This document shows positions 6,278 to 15,081 of a DNA stretch of 31,242 nt, piece after piece. The first letter of the stretch is position 1. Each line of letters begins with the position of its first letter. Source of the stretch: RGIG8748 sp045576175 (GTDB lineage Bacteria; Bacillota; Clostridia; UMGS1810); the NCBI GenBank assembly GCA_045576175.1, contig JAZNFW010000107.1:1-31242 (forward strand), given 5' to 3'. Under the pieces are notes generated by a model that saw nothing but the letters and a program-made list of their open reading frames with translations, was not told where the DNA came from and did not search any database. The position numbers and the translations under genes were made by a program.

Positions 6278-7480
6278 TTACATTTTTGTTCCCTTTGAAC
6301 CTTTGGCCCCGCCAAAGCTCATACCCTCGAGTACATTTGTATCAAATGCATAGGATATTTCGGAAGATTGAATGTGTCTCTTTTTGGCAAGCTCTATCAT
6401 TTCGTCAAGAAGCTTGGTGTAGCTTACACCAAGGGGTTCCCAAAGGTAGAATGACAGCGAACCGGGAATTGTGTTGATTTCATTTAAGTATATTTGTCCG
6501 GAATTTTGGTCGAGCATAAAATCTATGCGGACAATGCCGTTGCAACCAAGACACTTGAATGCTTTAACCGCCATTTCGCGAATTGTATCTCTCTGCTCCG
6601 CGGTTATCTCTGCAGGGATTTTGCGTTTAAGACTTGCCATTCCCTTGGAGCCGCCTTTTGAACTGCCCTTGGCACCTTTTGTATATTTGTCCTCATAGCT
6701 TAATATGTTGTCACTTCCTACAGGCTCTTCGCATTCGCTTGCTTTTGCTTCATCACAATCGCCAAGTACCGAGCAGTTGATTTCCTTTAGGTTTTCCACA
6801 GCCTTTTCCACAAGGATTTTGTCTGCAAAGGTAAATGCCATCTCCAGCGCATCGGAAAGTGCCTCTTTGTCTTTGGCTTTAGATATACCTACGCTTGAGC
6901 CAAGGTTTACAGGCTTTACAATCACGGGATAGGAGATTTTGCCTTCTATAGTATCGACTACCCCTTCGGGATTTTGTGAAAATTCTTTTGCAGTAAATAC
7001 GCAGCAGTCAAGAACGGGGATTCCGTTGTCCTTAAATACTGTCTTCATATAATATTTGTCCATTCCCAAGCACGAAGCGGTAAGACCGCAGCCCACTATG
7101 GACAGATTCATCATTCCAAGATATCCGTGTAAAGTTCCGTCTTCGCAGTTGGTGCCGTGAACGATGGGGAATGCAAGGTTGATTTCGCTTATTATGGGCT
7201 TTTCGAAAAGTTTTGTGTGAGCTTTTTTAAGATATGTTTTGCCGTTTTCTGTCATAAAGGTTACTCTTACGCACTTTTTAAGGAGAGCTTTTATATTACT
7301 AAACTCCTCTATGTTTGTAAGGCACTCGCCATAGTACATTTCGTTAGATTTTGTAATGTATACAGGGATAATATCATATTTGTCTTTGTCCAGATGCCTC
7401 ATAGCCTGAACAGCGGATATTATTGATATTTCGTGTTCTACACTTTTTCCTCCGAATAATACTGCAAGCTTGATTTTCAT
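6278..7480 (-). CDS. ddl: D-alanine--D-alanine ligase
   Basis: The cytoplasmic ATP-grasp ligase joins two D-alanines for the peptidoglycan pentapeptide. The 400-aa product has the family N terminus (LFGGKSVEHEISI, 8-20), HGTNCEDGT at 108-116, the substrate and ATP segments VKPVNLGSSVGISK (188-201) and the metal-binding end RIDFM...YLNEINTIPGS (318-341). It is longer than typical Ddl (about 300-370 aa) because of a Lys/Gly/Ser-rich insert at about 267-284, between YEDKYT and RKIPAEI, and a similar tail at 388-400. Whether it prefers D-Ala, D-Ser or D-Lac cannot be decided here. It lies 24 bases behind murF, so the product of one feeds the other. Confidence 0.93.
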   Translation of the reverse strand: MKIKLAVLFGGKSVEHEISIISAVQAMRHLDKDKYDIIPVYITKSNEMYYGECLTNIEEFSNIKALLKKCVRVTFMTENGKTYLKKAHTKLFEKPIISEINLAFPIVHGTNCEDGTLHGYLGMMNLSIVGCGLTASCLGMDKYYMKTVFKDNGIPVLDCCVFTAKEFSQNPEGVVDTIEGKISYPVIVKPVNLGSSVGISKAKDKEALSDALEMAFTFADKILVEKAVENLKEINCSVLGDCDEAKASECEEPVGSDNILSYEDKYTKGAKGSSKGGSKGMASLKRKIPAEITAEQRDTIREMAVKAFKCLGCNGIVRIDFMLDQNSGQIYLNEINTIPGSLSFYLWEPLGVSYTKLLDEMIELAKKRHIQSSEISYAFDTNVLEGMSFGGAKGSKGTKM

Positions 7481-7504
7481 ATATTATCAGTCCTTTTAAA
7501 GAAA

Positions 7505-9046
7505 TTAATAGTTGTCGGGAAGGTCATTTTCCAGAAGAATTATCTTCTTCTCACCGTGTGTATTTAATGCATAAGCGTGATTTATTGCATTGTTAAAGTC
7601 TGGTGCAATATACAATTTGTCCTTGGGATAACCGCAGTCCAGTATACCTTTTGCTATGCTCTCTGTCTGGCTTTTGCCAACAAGGATTATATAGTCGCAC
7701 ACTTTGGCGGCATTTTTGCCGAATTCATAATTAAGACTATCCTGTTTTTCTCCAAGCTCCACCATTCCGGGAGTTAAAAGAATCTTAAATCCGTCAAAGC
7801 ACGAAAGGGTTTCTAAAGCTGCTTTCGTTCCGCTTGGGTTTGAGTTGTAGGCATCGTCTATTATAAGGTCGGCTCCCCTTGGCACAAGCTCTAATCTGTG
7901 GGGCACGCTCTTTAGCTTGGATACCTGTGCTTTAATGAGCGAAAGCTCAATTCCAAGCTTGTGTGCAACTGCTATGGCACCTGTAATGTTTAGTACATTG
8001 TGTGTACCGATAAGCTTTGTTGCAAAGGTGCATTTTTCACCATTTGGTGCGGTCACGGTAAATGTTGTACCTTTTTCGGAAACAGAAATATCCGTTGCAT
8101 TGTACATACCATTTCCTGTAATTGAGTAGCTTATATGCTCTCTTTCTGCCTTGTGAGAATTTATATTGTCGTCGTCACCGTTTAAAAAGAGCATATTGCC
8201 TTTAGGAAGAGAATCGGCAAGCTCGAACTTGGTTTTCTTTACATTGTCTAAGGTCTTAAAAGTCTGCAGGTGCTGAGGTCCCACAGATGTGATAATGCCA
8301 ATCTCGGGATGCACAATGTCGCAGATTTCCTTTATTTCACCCACACGCTTTGCACCCATCTCGCACACAAAAATATCGTGAAGAGCATCAAGGGATGAGC
8401 GGATTGTTTTTACCACTCCCATTGGTGTGTTGTAGCTTTCGGGTGTCATAAGTACATTGTATTTTGCCTTGAGTATGGTAGACAGATAGTATTTTACACT
8501 TGTCTTACCATAGCTTCCCGTAATTCCAATCACCTTGGCGTTGGAGTTTGAAAGAAGCTTTTTGGCATCGTTTATATAGTACTTTACAATTGCGTTTTCA
8601 AGCGGTTTGTTTATGATATTTGCCAGAAGTATTGCAAACGGGCAAAGCGTAAACAAAACAGCGGGCAGTATAACGGGATTACCAATGGCAAAGCCTATAC
8701 ACACAGATGCTATGAAAAGAAGAGCTGATGTTATAAGAAGTCTCTTAACACGCATTGTATATACAAGGGGTTTTTTTGCTTTTTTCGGAAAAGATGTAAG
8801 AAAACCGAGAATAGATGAAACCAGAAGTATGATAAGTCCTGCGGTGTTTGCTACAACCGCCCCGAAGAGAGCAATTATTCCAAAAAATATATTCGGCATA
8901 AGCTTTGTTGCGTTGGATTTTATCCATCCAATCTGAAGTGAAGCTCTGTACGAGTTAAGCTGAAAGAAATGTGTGAACTTAATGAGCGAAACGGCATAAG
9001 AGAGACACACGGAAATTATGCATAATATAACTAAAAAAGTATTCAT
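7505..9046 (-). CDS. murF: Membrane-anchored MurF-like ligase
   Basis: MurF adds D-Ala-D-Ala to UDP-MurNAc-tripeptide. Of 513 aa, residues 1-165 are hydrophobic with about five membrane segments (near 3-22, 52-68, 69-86, 103-122, 126-145), and the Mur ligase core follows: P-loop GITGSYGKTS at 174-183, NTPMGVV, a central ATPase domain and a C-terminal domain with PHRLELVP and DDAYNSNPSG, typical of MurF. The usual soluble UDP-binding N-terminal domain is not evident; the membrane region takes its place. Similar fused proteins exist in other Clostridia, as I recall. Position between the hydrolase (4-base ATGA overlap) and ddl supports the MurF role. Another Mur-type ligase acting on a lipid-linked substrate is an alternative. 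Confidence 0.85.
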   Translation of the reverse strand: MNTFLVILCIISVCLSYAVSLIKFTHFFQLNSYRASLQIGWIKSNATKLMPNIFFGIIALFGAVVANTAGLIILLVSSILGFLTSFPKKAKKPLVYTMRVKRLLITSALLFIASVCIGFAIGNPVILPAVLFTLCPFAILLANIINKPLENAIVKYYINDAKKLLSNSNAKVIGITGSYGKTSVKYYLSTILKAKYNVLMTPESYNTPMGVVKTIRSSLDALHDIFVCEMGAKRVGEIKEICDIVHPEIGIITSVGPQHLQTFKTLDNVKKTKFELADSLPKGNMLFLNGDDDNINSHKAEREHISYSITGNGMYNATDISVSEKGTTFTVTAPNGEKCTFATKLIGTHNVLNITGAIAVAHKLGIELSLIKAQVSKLKSVPHRLELVPRGADLIIDDAYNSNPSGTKAALETLSCFDGFKILLTPGMVELGEKQDSLNYEFGKNAAKVCDYIILVGKSQTESIAKGILDCGYPKDKLYIAPDFNNAINHAYALNTHGEKKIILLENDLPDNY

Positions 9047-9831
9047 TGTAAGTTGGTCCTTTCCGCTATACTAAGAAAAGAAGCGAGCACTCTCAAATAG
9101 GTGTACGAATCATCCAGAAACGAGAAGTGACCGCAGTTTTTGAGTATTACTTTGCCTGCATCGGGCATCATCTTTTCCAATATAAGTGCATCGGAGACGG
9201 GAGTTGCGCTGTCGTTTTCGCCCCATATGAGAAGAGTAGGGGGAGAAACTTTCGGGAACAGATGTGTAAGGTCCTCGTTTACAACCCTTACCATAGTCTG
9301 ACGCATTACAGGCGATGCCGCCCTGTAGTCTGCCGATCCGCTCTTTGATTGGAGAGTGTCCAGCGCATCGGGGAAGAGTTTTTTTGCTATTCGGGTGTTT
9401 AAAATCTTTTTGCCCGTTTTGTATGTAGCAATCTTAACTTTTTGTGAGAAGGTCTTTTTAGGCTTTACTCCTGCACTGTCCACAAGAATAATCTTGGGGA
9501 TTTCAAATGGAAGTGAGTCTCTTTCAAAAAGCTTTATAATCACTCTGCCACCAAAGGAGTGGCCAAGAAAAATTGCAGATTTTATATTGAGCTTTCCTAA
9601 AAACTCTATTACAAAGTCCGCATAGTCATCCACACACCAACTCTCCTTGGGCTCGTCGGATTGGCCAAAGCCGGGCATATCCATAGCTATAACCTTGTAT
9701 GCCTTTTTTAGAAGCTCTATAGTTGCCTTAAAGGGCACAATGCTTGAGCCCCAGCCGTGAAGCAGGACAACGCACTTGCCCTCGCCCTCACATATGTAAT
9801 TTATATTAAGTCCGTTTATATTTATGTTCAA
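9043..9831 (-). CDS. Alpha/beta hydrolase
   Basis: The 262-aa product is a complete alpha/beta hydrolase: oxyanion-hole motif HGWGSS (25-30), nucleophile elbow GHSFGG (Ser92), acid Asp207 in GENDSATP and His235 in CGHFSF. The substrate cannot be inferred. It lacks a signal peptide and should be cytoplasmic. It is the first gene of the operon with murF and ddl, overlapping murF by 4 bases, which hints at a cell-envelope role, but this is inference only. The start is TTG at 9831; no in-frame ATG lies near, and GAGG is 10 bases upstream. Confidence 0.88.
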   Translation of the reverse strand: MNININGLNINYICEGEGKCVVLLHGWGSSIVPFKATIELLKKAYKVIAMDMPGFGQSDEPKESWCVDDYADFVIEFLGKLNIKSAIFLGHSFGGRVIIKLFERDSLPFEIPKIILVDSAGVKPKKTFSQKVKIATYKTGKKILNTRIAKKLFPDALDTLQSKSGSADYRAASPVMRQTMVRVVNEDLTHLFPKVSPPTLLIWGENDSATPVSDALILEKMMPDAGKVILKNCGHFSFLDDSYTYLRVLASFLSIAERTNLQ

Positions 9832-9867
9832 TTCAAAAAAGCCTCGCTTTCCAAACCATACAAAACC

Positions 9868-9897
9868 AGTATATCATATAATTATACAGTATTGCAA
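9868..9897 (-). promoter_or_regulatory. Sigma-A promoter of the hydrolase-murF-ddl operon
   Basis: On the minus strand TTGCAA (9897-9892), an 18-bp spacer and TATACT (9873-9868). Transcription would start near 9861, about 30 bases before the TTG start of the hydrolase. Confidence 0.7.
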
Positions 9898-9923
9898 TAA
9901 TTTTTGCTTATAAATTTGTATGT

Positions 9924-9951
9924 AAAAGGCGGCTTTTTTAGAGAAGCCGCC
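9924..9951 (-). terminator. Intrinsic terminator of sigG
   Basis: A perfect 8-bp GC-rich stem, GGCGGCTT (minus 9951-9944) with AAGCCGCC (minus 9935-9928), and TTTT at 9927-9924. The stem starts 7 bases after the sigG stop. Confidence 0.8.
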
Positions 9952-9957
9952 AAAACG

Positions 9958-10725
9958 CTAGATGTGCTTTTTCATATGATTAAGTGCACTTTTTTCAAGC
10001 CTTGACACCTGAGCCTGACTTATTCCAAGCTCCGATGCTACTTCCATTTGTGTGCGCCCTTTAAAAAATCTAAGGTCAAGAATCTTTTTCTCGCGTCCGC
10101 ACAGCTTTTTGAGAGCTTCCTTTAGTGCTATTTCCTCGAGCCAGTTTTCGTCGGTGTTTTTGGTGTCGCCGAGCTGGTCCATTACATAAATCGCATCTGC
10201 CCCGTCGTTGTATATCGGTTCGTATAACGAGATGGGGTCCTGTATGGAGTCAATGGCAAGTACCACATCCTCCTTGGACATATTAAGCTCCTTTGCAATC
10301 TCACTTATGGTAGGCTCCTTTCCGTTTTTGTTGGTGAGATCTTCCTTTACCTTGAGGGCACGGTAGGCAGTGTCTCGCAGCGATCGGCTTACCCTTATGG
10401 AATTGTTGTCTCTTAAATATCGCCTTACCTCGCCTATTATCATAGGTACGGCATATGTTGAGAACTGAACATTTTGCGATAAATCAAAATTGTCGATTGC
10501 CTTTATAAGCCCTATGCAACCCACCTGAAACAAATCGTCCGGATTTTCGCCTCTGTTTGTAAAACGCTGAATTACGCTTAGCACAAGCCTCAAATTGCCC
10601 TGCACAAACTCGTCACGGGCAAGGGAATTGCCTTCTTTTATTTTTACGAGAAGCTCCTCTTTCTGCACTTTTGAAAGGTTTGGAAGCTTCGCGGTGTTCA
10701 CTCCGCAGATTTCCACTTTGTTCAT
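9958..10725 (-). CDS. sigG: Sporulation sigma factor G (late forespore)
   Basis: SigG directs late forespore transcription after engulfment. The 255-aa product begins MNKVEICGVNTAKLPNLS, the signature SigG N terminus, and keeps region 2 (NLRLVLSVIQRF, DDLFQVGCIGLIKAIDNFD, STYAVPMIIGEVRRYLRDN at about 44-107), RVSRSLRD (111-118), region 3 with YEPIYNDG (168-175) and region 4 helix-turn-helix (MEVASELGISQAQVSRLEK, 227-245). The start at 10725 follows AAAGGAG; an in-frame ATG further upstream has no ribosome site. It stands alone with its own promoter and terminator, not behind spoIIGA-sigE as in many Firmicutes. Confidence 0.96.
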   Translation of the reverse strand: MNKVEICGVNTAKLPNLSKVQKEELLVKIKEGNSLARDEFVQGNLRLVLSVIQRFTNRGENPDDLFQVGCIGLIKAIDNFDLSQNVQFSTYAVPMIIGEVRRYLRDNNSIRVSRSLRDTAYRALKVKEDLTNKNGKEPTISEIAKELNMSKEDVVLAIDSIQDPISLYEPIYNDGADAIYVMDQLGDTKNTDENWLEEIALKEALKKLCGREKKILDLRFFKGRTQMEVASELGISQAQVSRLEKSALNHMKKHI

Positions 10726-10761
10726 TATGCCGTGCTCCTTTTTTGATTTATTTTCAGTATG

Positions 10762-10790
10762 ATTTTTCCCATGCTTTAAAATAGATATAC
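10762..10790 (-). promoter_or_regulatory. Sigma-F/sigma-G promoter of sigG
   Basis: On the minus strand GTATA (10790-10786), a 15-bp spacer and GGGAAAAAT (10770-10762) match the forespore consensus (GHATR and GGNNANANT). This agrees with the known activation of sigG first by sigma-F and then by itself. Confidence 0.8.
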
Positions 10791-10857
10791 TGTCATAAAT
10801 TAGCATATAAGCTTGTCACAAGAATTGTTACAAATATATTTTATGTTGCGTTTTAAA

Positions 10858-10886
10858 TTGAATTTTACATATAAATATGCTATAAT
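10858..10886 (+). promoter_or_regulatory. Sigma-A promoter of the MATE gene
   Basis: TTGAAT (10858-10863), a 17-bp spacer ending TGC (extended -10) and TATAAT (10881-10886). It drives the divergent plus-strand unit and starts about 30 bases before the coding region. Confidence 0.8.
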
Positions 10887-10923
10887 ATTAAAATCTATGG
10901 ACAAAAGTAAAAGAGGGAAGACT

Positions 10924-12300
10924 ATGTTTAAAAAATTCAACACACCAACAGATATGACGGTAGGAGCACCGTGGAAATGTATTTTAACCTTTACAATTCC
11001 TATGCTTATAGGAAACATCGCTCAGCAGCTCTACAGTACTGTAGACAGTATAGTTGTAGGACAGTATGTAGGAGACAACGCTCTGGCAGCCGTTGGAAGT
11101 GCACTGCCGCTTCTTAATATGCTTTTAGTACTGTTTATGGGTATATCGGCAGGTGCCAATGTAATGGTTTCGCAATATGCCGGAGCCAAAAACCGTGAGG
11201 CACTTTCGCATACAATAGGGACATCTATTGTGGTTACTGCTGTCTCCTGTATTGCGCTTATGCTTGTGGCAACACCGCTTATAAGACCTGTGCTCGAAAT
11301 GCAGAACACACCTGACAGCATAATAGACGATTGCCATTCCTACCTTCTTATATCTCTTTTGGGTATTGCAGGTATGGGATACTACAACATATTAAGCGGT
11401 ATTTTGCGAGGACTTGGTGATTCGTTCTCAGCGCATTTGTATCTTCTTGTGGCAACGGTTATAAATATAGGTCTTGATATATATTTTGTTGCAGGACTGG
11501 ATATGGGCGTTTCAGGTGTTGCGCTTGCTACCATAATAGCTCAGGCCATATCTTCTGTTTTGTGTATAATAAAGCTTTCAAAAATGAAGGAATACTTTGA
11601 CTTTAATGTATATTACATAAAACCAAAGGGTGAATTTGTAAAAAGAGTGATATCTCTGGGTATCCCCGCAGGTCTTACTCAGGCTATATTTTCCTCGGGT
11701 ATGATAGTTGTGCAGTCGCTTACTAATCTTTTTGGAGAAATGTTTATTGCGGCAAATGTTGTCATAATGCGTGTCGATGGCTTTGCCATGATGCCAAACT
11801 TTTCTTTCGGACTTGCACTTACCACCTATGCGGGGCAAAACGTGGGTGCAGGTAGGCTCGACAGAGTACGCCTCGGAGCAAAGCAGGGCACACTTCTTGC
11901 AGTTGCCTGCTCTACCATTGTAACGGCAATTTTGCTCGTGTTTGGAAAATATCTTATGGCAATATTTACCGATACAAAAGAGCTTGTAAATATGAGTAAC
12001 TACCTTATGAGAATACTTGCGGCAGGATATATTGCCGTTGCAATTACACAGTCTCTTTCGGGCATAATGCGCGGTGCTGGCGATACACTTACACCAATGT
12101 GGATTTCGCTTATAAGCACCATCATAATGCGAATACCTCTTGCATACGGAATATCGTATCTTACAAGAACAGATGCACTTCCTCACGGACAGAGCGTGTG
12201 CATTCAGATATCGCTTCTGGCATCGTGGGTATTTGGTGCGGTTATTACCGTAATAGCTTATGCCAGAGGAAAATGGAAGACAAAGGCTATAAAACAGTAA
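10924..12300 (+). CDS. MATE family efflux transporter
   Basis: The 458-aa product is an integral membrane protein with about twelve hydrophobic segments in two related halves, as in multidrug and toxin extrusion antiporters that expel cationic compounds with Na+ or H+. Family landmarks are IPMLIGNIAQQLYSTVDSI and VGQYVGDNALAAVG near the N terminus, then GIPAGLTQAIFSSGM and FGLALTTYAGQNVGAG in the second half. The start at 10924 follows GAGGGAAG; in-frame ATG codons upstream have no ribosome site, and the earliest precede the promoter. The substrate is not predictable. No adjacent regulator gene was seen. rnr follows 66 bases later without a terminator, so the two may be co-transcribed. Confidence 0.93.
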   Translation: MFKKFNTPTDMTVGAPWKCILTFTIPMLIGNIAQQLYSTVDSIVVGQYVGDNALAAVGSALPLLNMLLVLFMGISAGANVMVSQYAGAKNREALSHTIGTSIVVTAVSCIALMLVATPLIRPVLEMQNTPDSIIDDCHSYLLISLLGIAGMGYYNILSGILRGLGDSFSAHLYLLVATVINIGLDIYFVAGLDMGVSGVALATIIAQAISSVLCIIKLSKMKEYFDFNVYYIKPKGEFVKRVISLGIPAGLTQAIFSSGMIVVQSLTNLFGEMFIAANVVIMRVDGFAMMPNFSFGLALTTYAGQNVGAGRLDRVRLGAKQGTLLAVACSTIVTAILLVFGKYLMAIFTDTKELVNMSNYLMRILAAGYIAVAITQSLSGIMRGAGDTLTPMWISLISTIIMRIPLAYGISYLTRTDALPHGQSVCIQISLLASWVFGAVITVIAYARGKWKTKAIKQ

Positions 12301-12366
12301 AATTTGATTTAAAAACTGCCGTTTGGGGAATACTTTTTTCATATTGTAGAATCAAAGGGTACAAAT

Positions 12367-14466
12367 ATGGATAGAAAACAAACTATACTGGACTTTTTGT
12401 CCGACAATCGAGTTCCGCCTGTCAGTATTGAGGATATTATGCTTATGCTCGATATCCCGACAGAAGACAGGGAGGAGCTTTCAGCCATTTTAAATGAGCT
12501 GGAAGAGGAAAATCTTATCATAAAAACATCCAGAAAAAAATACGCCTCACCGGAAAAACTTGGTTACCTTGTGGGCACAGTGTCGCTTGCAAGGGGCGGT
12601 TTTGGATTTTTAATAAGAGAGGGCGAGGATGTGTTTATACCTCCCTCAAATCTTATGGGAGCGCTTGGCGGAGACACCGTCCTTGCACAGATTACCACCA
12701 AAACGCAAAAGAGTCCCGAGGGCAGAGTTGTTAAGATTATAAAAAGAAAGACAGACATTTTTGTAGGAACCTTTCAAAAAAGCAGAAATTTTGGTTTTGT
12801 TATAAGCGACGACGAGAGAATGCCGTTTGATATATTCATAAGTAAGTCTAAATGTATGAATGCAAAAAACGGTCAGAAGGTCGTGGTAAAGATAACCAAG
12901 TGGCCCGACAATTCAGGCAGGAACTCAAAACCCGAGGGTGAGATAACGGAAGTTTTGGGCTATCCGGGCGACAAGGGCGTGGATATGCTTTCGGTTATGC
13001 GTTCTCACGGGTTAAGTGAGGAATTTCCCGAGCGTGTCCTTAAGCAGTGCGATAGCATAGACGACACCATATCAGATGCTGACATTTCTGTAAGACAGGA
13101 TTTTAGAAGCGAAACAATCATTACAATAGACGGAAAAGACAGCAGAGATTTTGATGATGCCATCGGCATAGAATACCGTGACGGTTTATATATTCTGGGA
13201 GTTCATATTGCCGATGTATCTCACTATGTTACGGAAAGCAGTCCTCTGGACAGAGAGGCGTTTTCAAGAGGGACGAGTGTGTATTTTCCGGGCAGTGTTG
13301 TTCCTATGCTCCCCAAAAAGCTTTCCAACGGAATATGCAGTTTAAATCCCAACGAGGACAGACTTACACTGTCTGTTATTATGACCATAAACTCTGCCGG
13401 AGATATAATAGACCACACCGTTTGCGAGAGTGTAATAAGGTCCAAGGAGAGAATGACCTACGAAGATGTAACCGCAATTCTTGAAGGTAGTGATGCTTTG
13501 CGGGAAAAGTATTCTCATATACTCGGTAAGCTCACTATTATGGAAGAGCTTTGCAATATCCTGAGAAAGAAGAGGCTTAGCGGAGGAAGCATAGATTTTG
13601 ATTTTCCCGAGACAAAAGTTGTAACGGATGAAAACGGAAAAGCGATAGATGTGTATAAATATGAGTCGGGAATTTCCAATAAAATAATAGAAGAATTTAT
13701 GCTTTGTGCAAACAGAGTTATTGCCGAGGAGTTTTTCTGGGCGGATGTTCCTTTTGTATACAGAGTTCACGAAAAACCAACCAAGGAAAAGATAAAGGCG
13801 TTTAACACCTTTGCCTCGCACCTTGGCTACAGCTTGCCCATGTCAAGAGAAATCCACCCGGGCGAATTTTCCAAGATAATAAAAAGCATAAAGGGCACAA
13901 GGGAAGAGCTCATTACAAGCAAGGTTATGCTTCGCTCTCTTATGAAGGCGAAGTATTCTAGCGAGTGCCTTGGACATTTTGGGCTTGCATTTAAATATTA
14001 TTGTCATTTCACATCGCCTATAAGAAGGTATCCCGACCTTGCAATCCACAGGATAATAAAGGAATTTATAACTTCGGGAATAAGCGAAAAGCGAAGAAGA
14101 TATTACACTAGATTTGTGTCTAATGCATCGGCAAGAGCCAGCGATACCGAGCTTCGTGCTATGGAGGCACAGAGGGAAGCCGAGGATATCAAAAAGGCAG
14201 AATATATGCTCTCGCACATAGGCGAAAGCTATGAGGCAGTTATAAGCTCGTGCACAAATTTCGGCTTTTATGCTGAGCTTGAAAACGGCATAGAGGGTCT
14301 TGTACGCCTTAGCGACCTTAAAGACGACTATTATATATTTGACGAAACAAATCTCTCGCTTATGGGTCAATACGGTGGCAGAAGCTTTCAAATCGGCGAC
14401 AGAGTAAACATCGTTGTTGCAGGTGCAGATACCCAGAGTGGCAATATAGATTTTTATTTGGTTTAA
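12367..14466 (+). CDS. rnr: Ribonuclease R (RNB family 3'-5' exoribonuclease)
   Basis: RNase R degrades structured RNA from the 3' end and works with tmRNA-SmpB on non-stop mRNAs. The 699-aa product shows an N-terminal winged-helix-like region (1-60), cold-shock domains (about 65-195), the RNB catalytic domain with IDGKDSRDFDDA (254-265, metal-binding aspartates), FTSPIRRYPDLAIHR in the second half of the domain, and a C-terminal S1 domain (about 620-699). It ends soon after S1, without the long basic tail of the E. coli enzyme. The ATG follows AAAGGG. smpB starts 14 bases after it, the usual rnr-smpB pair. Confidence 0.96.
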   Translation: MDRKQTILDFLSDNRVPPVSIEDIMLMLDIPTEDREELSAILNELEEENLIIKTSRKKYASPEKLGYLVGTVSLARGGFGFLIREGEDVFIPPSNLMGALGGDTVLAQITTKTQKSPEGRVVKIIKRKTDIFVGTFQKSRNFGFVISDDERMPFDIFISKSKCMNAKNGQKVVVKITKWPDNSGRNSKPEGEITEVLGYPGDKGVDMLSVMRSHGLSEEFPERVLKQCDSIDDTISDADISVRQDFRSETIITIDGKDSRDFDDAIGIEYRDGLYILGVHIADVSHYVTESSPLDREAFSRGTSVYFPGSVVPMLPKKLSNGICSLNPNEDRLTLSVIMTINSAGDIIDHTVCESVIRSKERMTYEDVTAILEGSDALREKYSHILGKLTIMEELCNILRKKRLSGGSIDFDFPETKVVTDENGKAIDVYKYESGISNKIIEEFMLCANRVIAEEFFWADVPFVYRVHEKPTKEKIKAFNTFASHLGYSLPMSREIHPGEFSKIIKSIKGTREELITSKVMLRSLMKAKYSSECLGHFGLAFKYYCHFTSPIRRYPDLAIHRIIKEFITSGISEKRRRYYTRFVSNASARASDTELRAMEAQREAEDIKKAEYMLSHIGESYEAVISSCTNFGFYAELENGIEGLVRLSDLKDDYYIFDETNLSLMGQYGGRSFQIGDRVNIVVAGADTQSGNIDFYLV

Positions 14467-14480
14467 ATGAGGGCATAATT

Positions 14481-14948
14481 ATGGCAGACAAAGACAGCAT
14501 AAAACTCATATCACAAAACAAAAAAGCATATCACGACTACTTTATAGAAGAAACCTATGAATGCGGAATAGCACTTGTTGGTACAGAGGTTAAGTCTATC
14601 CGTCTGGGGCAGGTAAACTTAAAGGATTCCTTTGCTTCTGTGCAAAGTGGAGAAGTAATGCTCCTTGGTATGCATATAAGTCCGTATGAAAAGGGAAATA
14701 TCTTTAATAAAGACCCCTTGAGAGAAAGAAAGCTTCTTATGCACAAGTCGGAAATCCGCCGTCTTATAGGCAAGGTCAAGGAAGACGGATATTCTCTTGT
14801 GCCCACCAAGGTGTACCTTAAGGGTTCAAAGGTTAAAGTGGAAATAGCTCTTGCACGAGGCAAAAAGCTATACGACAAACGAAATGCCATAGCAGAGAAG
14901 GAAGCAAAAAGAAGAATAGACCGAAAAATCAAGGAGTACAACAAATAA
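14481..14948 (+). CDS. smpB: SsrA-binding protein SmpB
   Basis: SmpB binds tmRNA and delivers it to stalled ribosomes for trans-translation. The 155-aa product has standard length and motifs: ISQNKKAYHDYFIEETYECGI, GTEVKSIR and LKDSFA in the beta-barrel, HISPYEKGN, then RKLLMHKSEI and the basic C-terminal tail ARGKKLYDKRNAIAEKEAKR that enters the decoding centre. The ATG follows GAGGG, 14 bases after rnr. The ssrA gene itself is not in this window. Confidence 0.97.
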   Translation: MADKDSIKLISQNKKAYHDYFIEETYECGIALVGTEVKSIRLGQVNLKDSFASVQSGEVMLLGMHISPYEKGNIFNKDPLRERKLLMHKSEIRRLIGKVKEDGYSLVPTKVYLKGSKVKVEIALARGKKLYDKRNAIAEKEAKRRIDRKIKEYNK

Positions 14949-15005
14949 AGAAAAAGTGCATAAAAAACATTTGAAGGCAGGCATATTTATAGTTGTTTTT
15001 TTAGC

Positions 15006-15034
15006 TTGAAATAGGCAAAAAACGGTGTTATAAT
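15006..15034 (+). promoter_or_regulatory. Sigma-A promoter of the antiporter-CLC unit
   Basis: TTGAAA (15006-15011), a 17-bp spacer and TATAAT (15029-15034). A 10-bp inverted repeat (14978-14987 and 15032-15041) brackets it, the right arm covering the end of the -10. Confidence 0.8.
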
Positions 15035-15081
15035 ATGCCTGTTGAATTTTAATGGGAAAATATTAGAAAAGAGGTTGGAAA

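Noticed and set aside
11578..12342. 254-codon minus-strand open frame opposite the MATE gene
   Set aside because: Antisense shadow of a well-supported transporter; the Lys/Cys/His-rich translation has no domain.
14949..15081. Possible fluoride riboswitch before the antiporter-CLC unit
   Set aside because: The leader lacks the conserved fluoride-riboswitch core and is only about 40 bases from the predicted start to the ATG.
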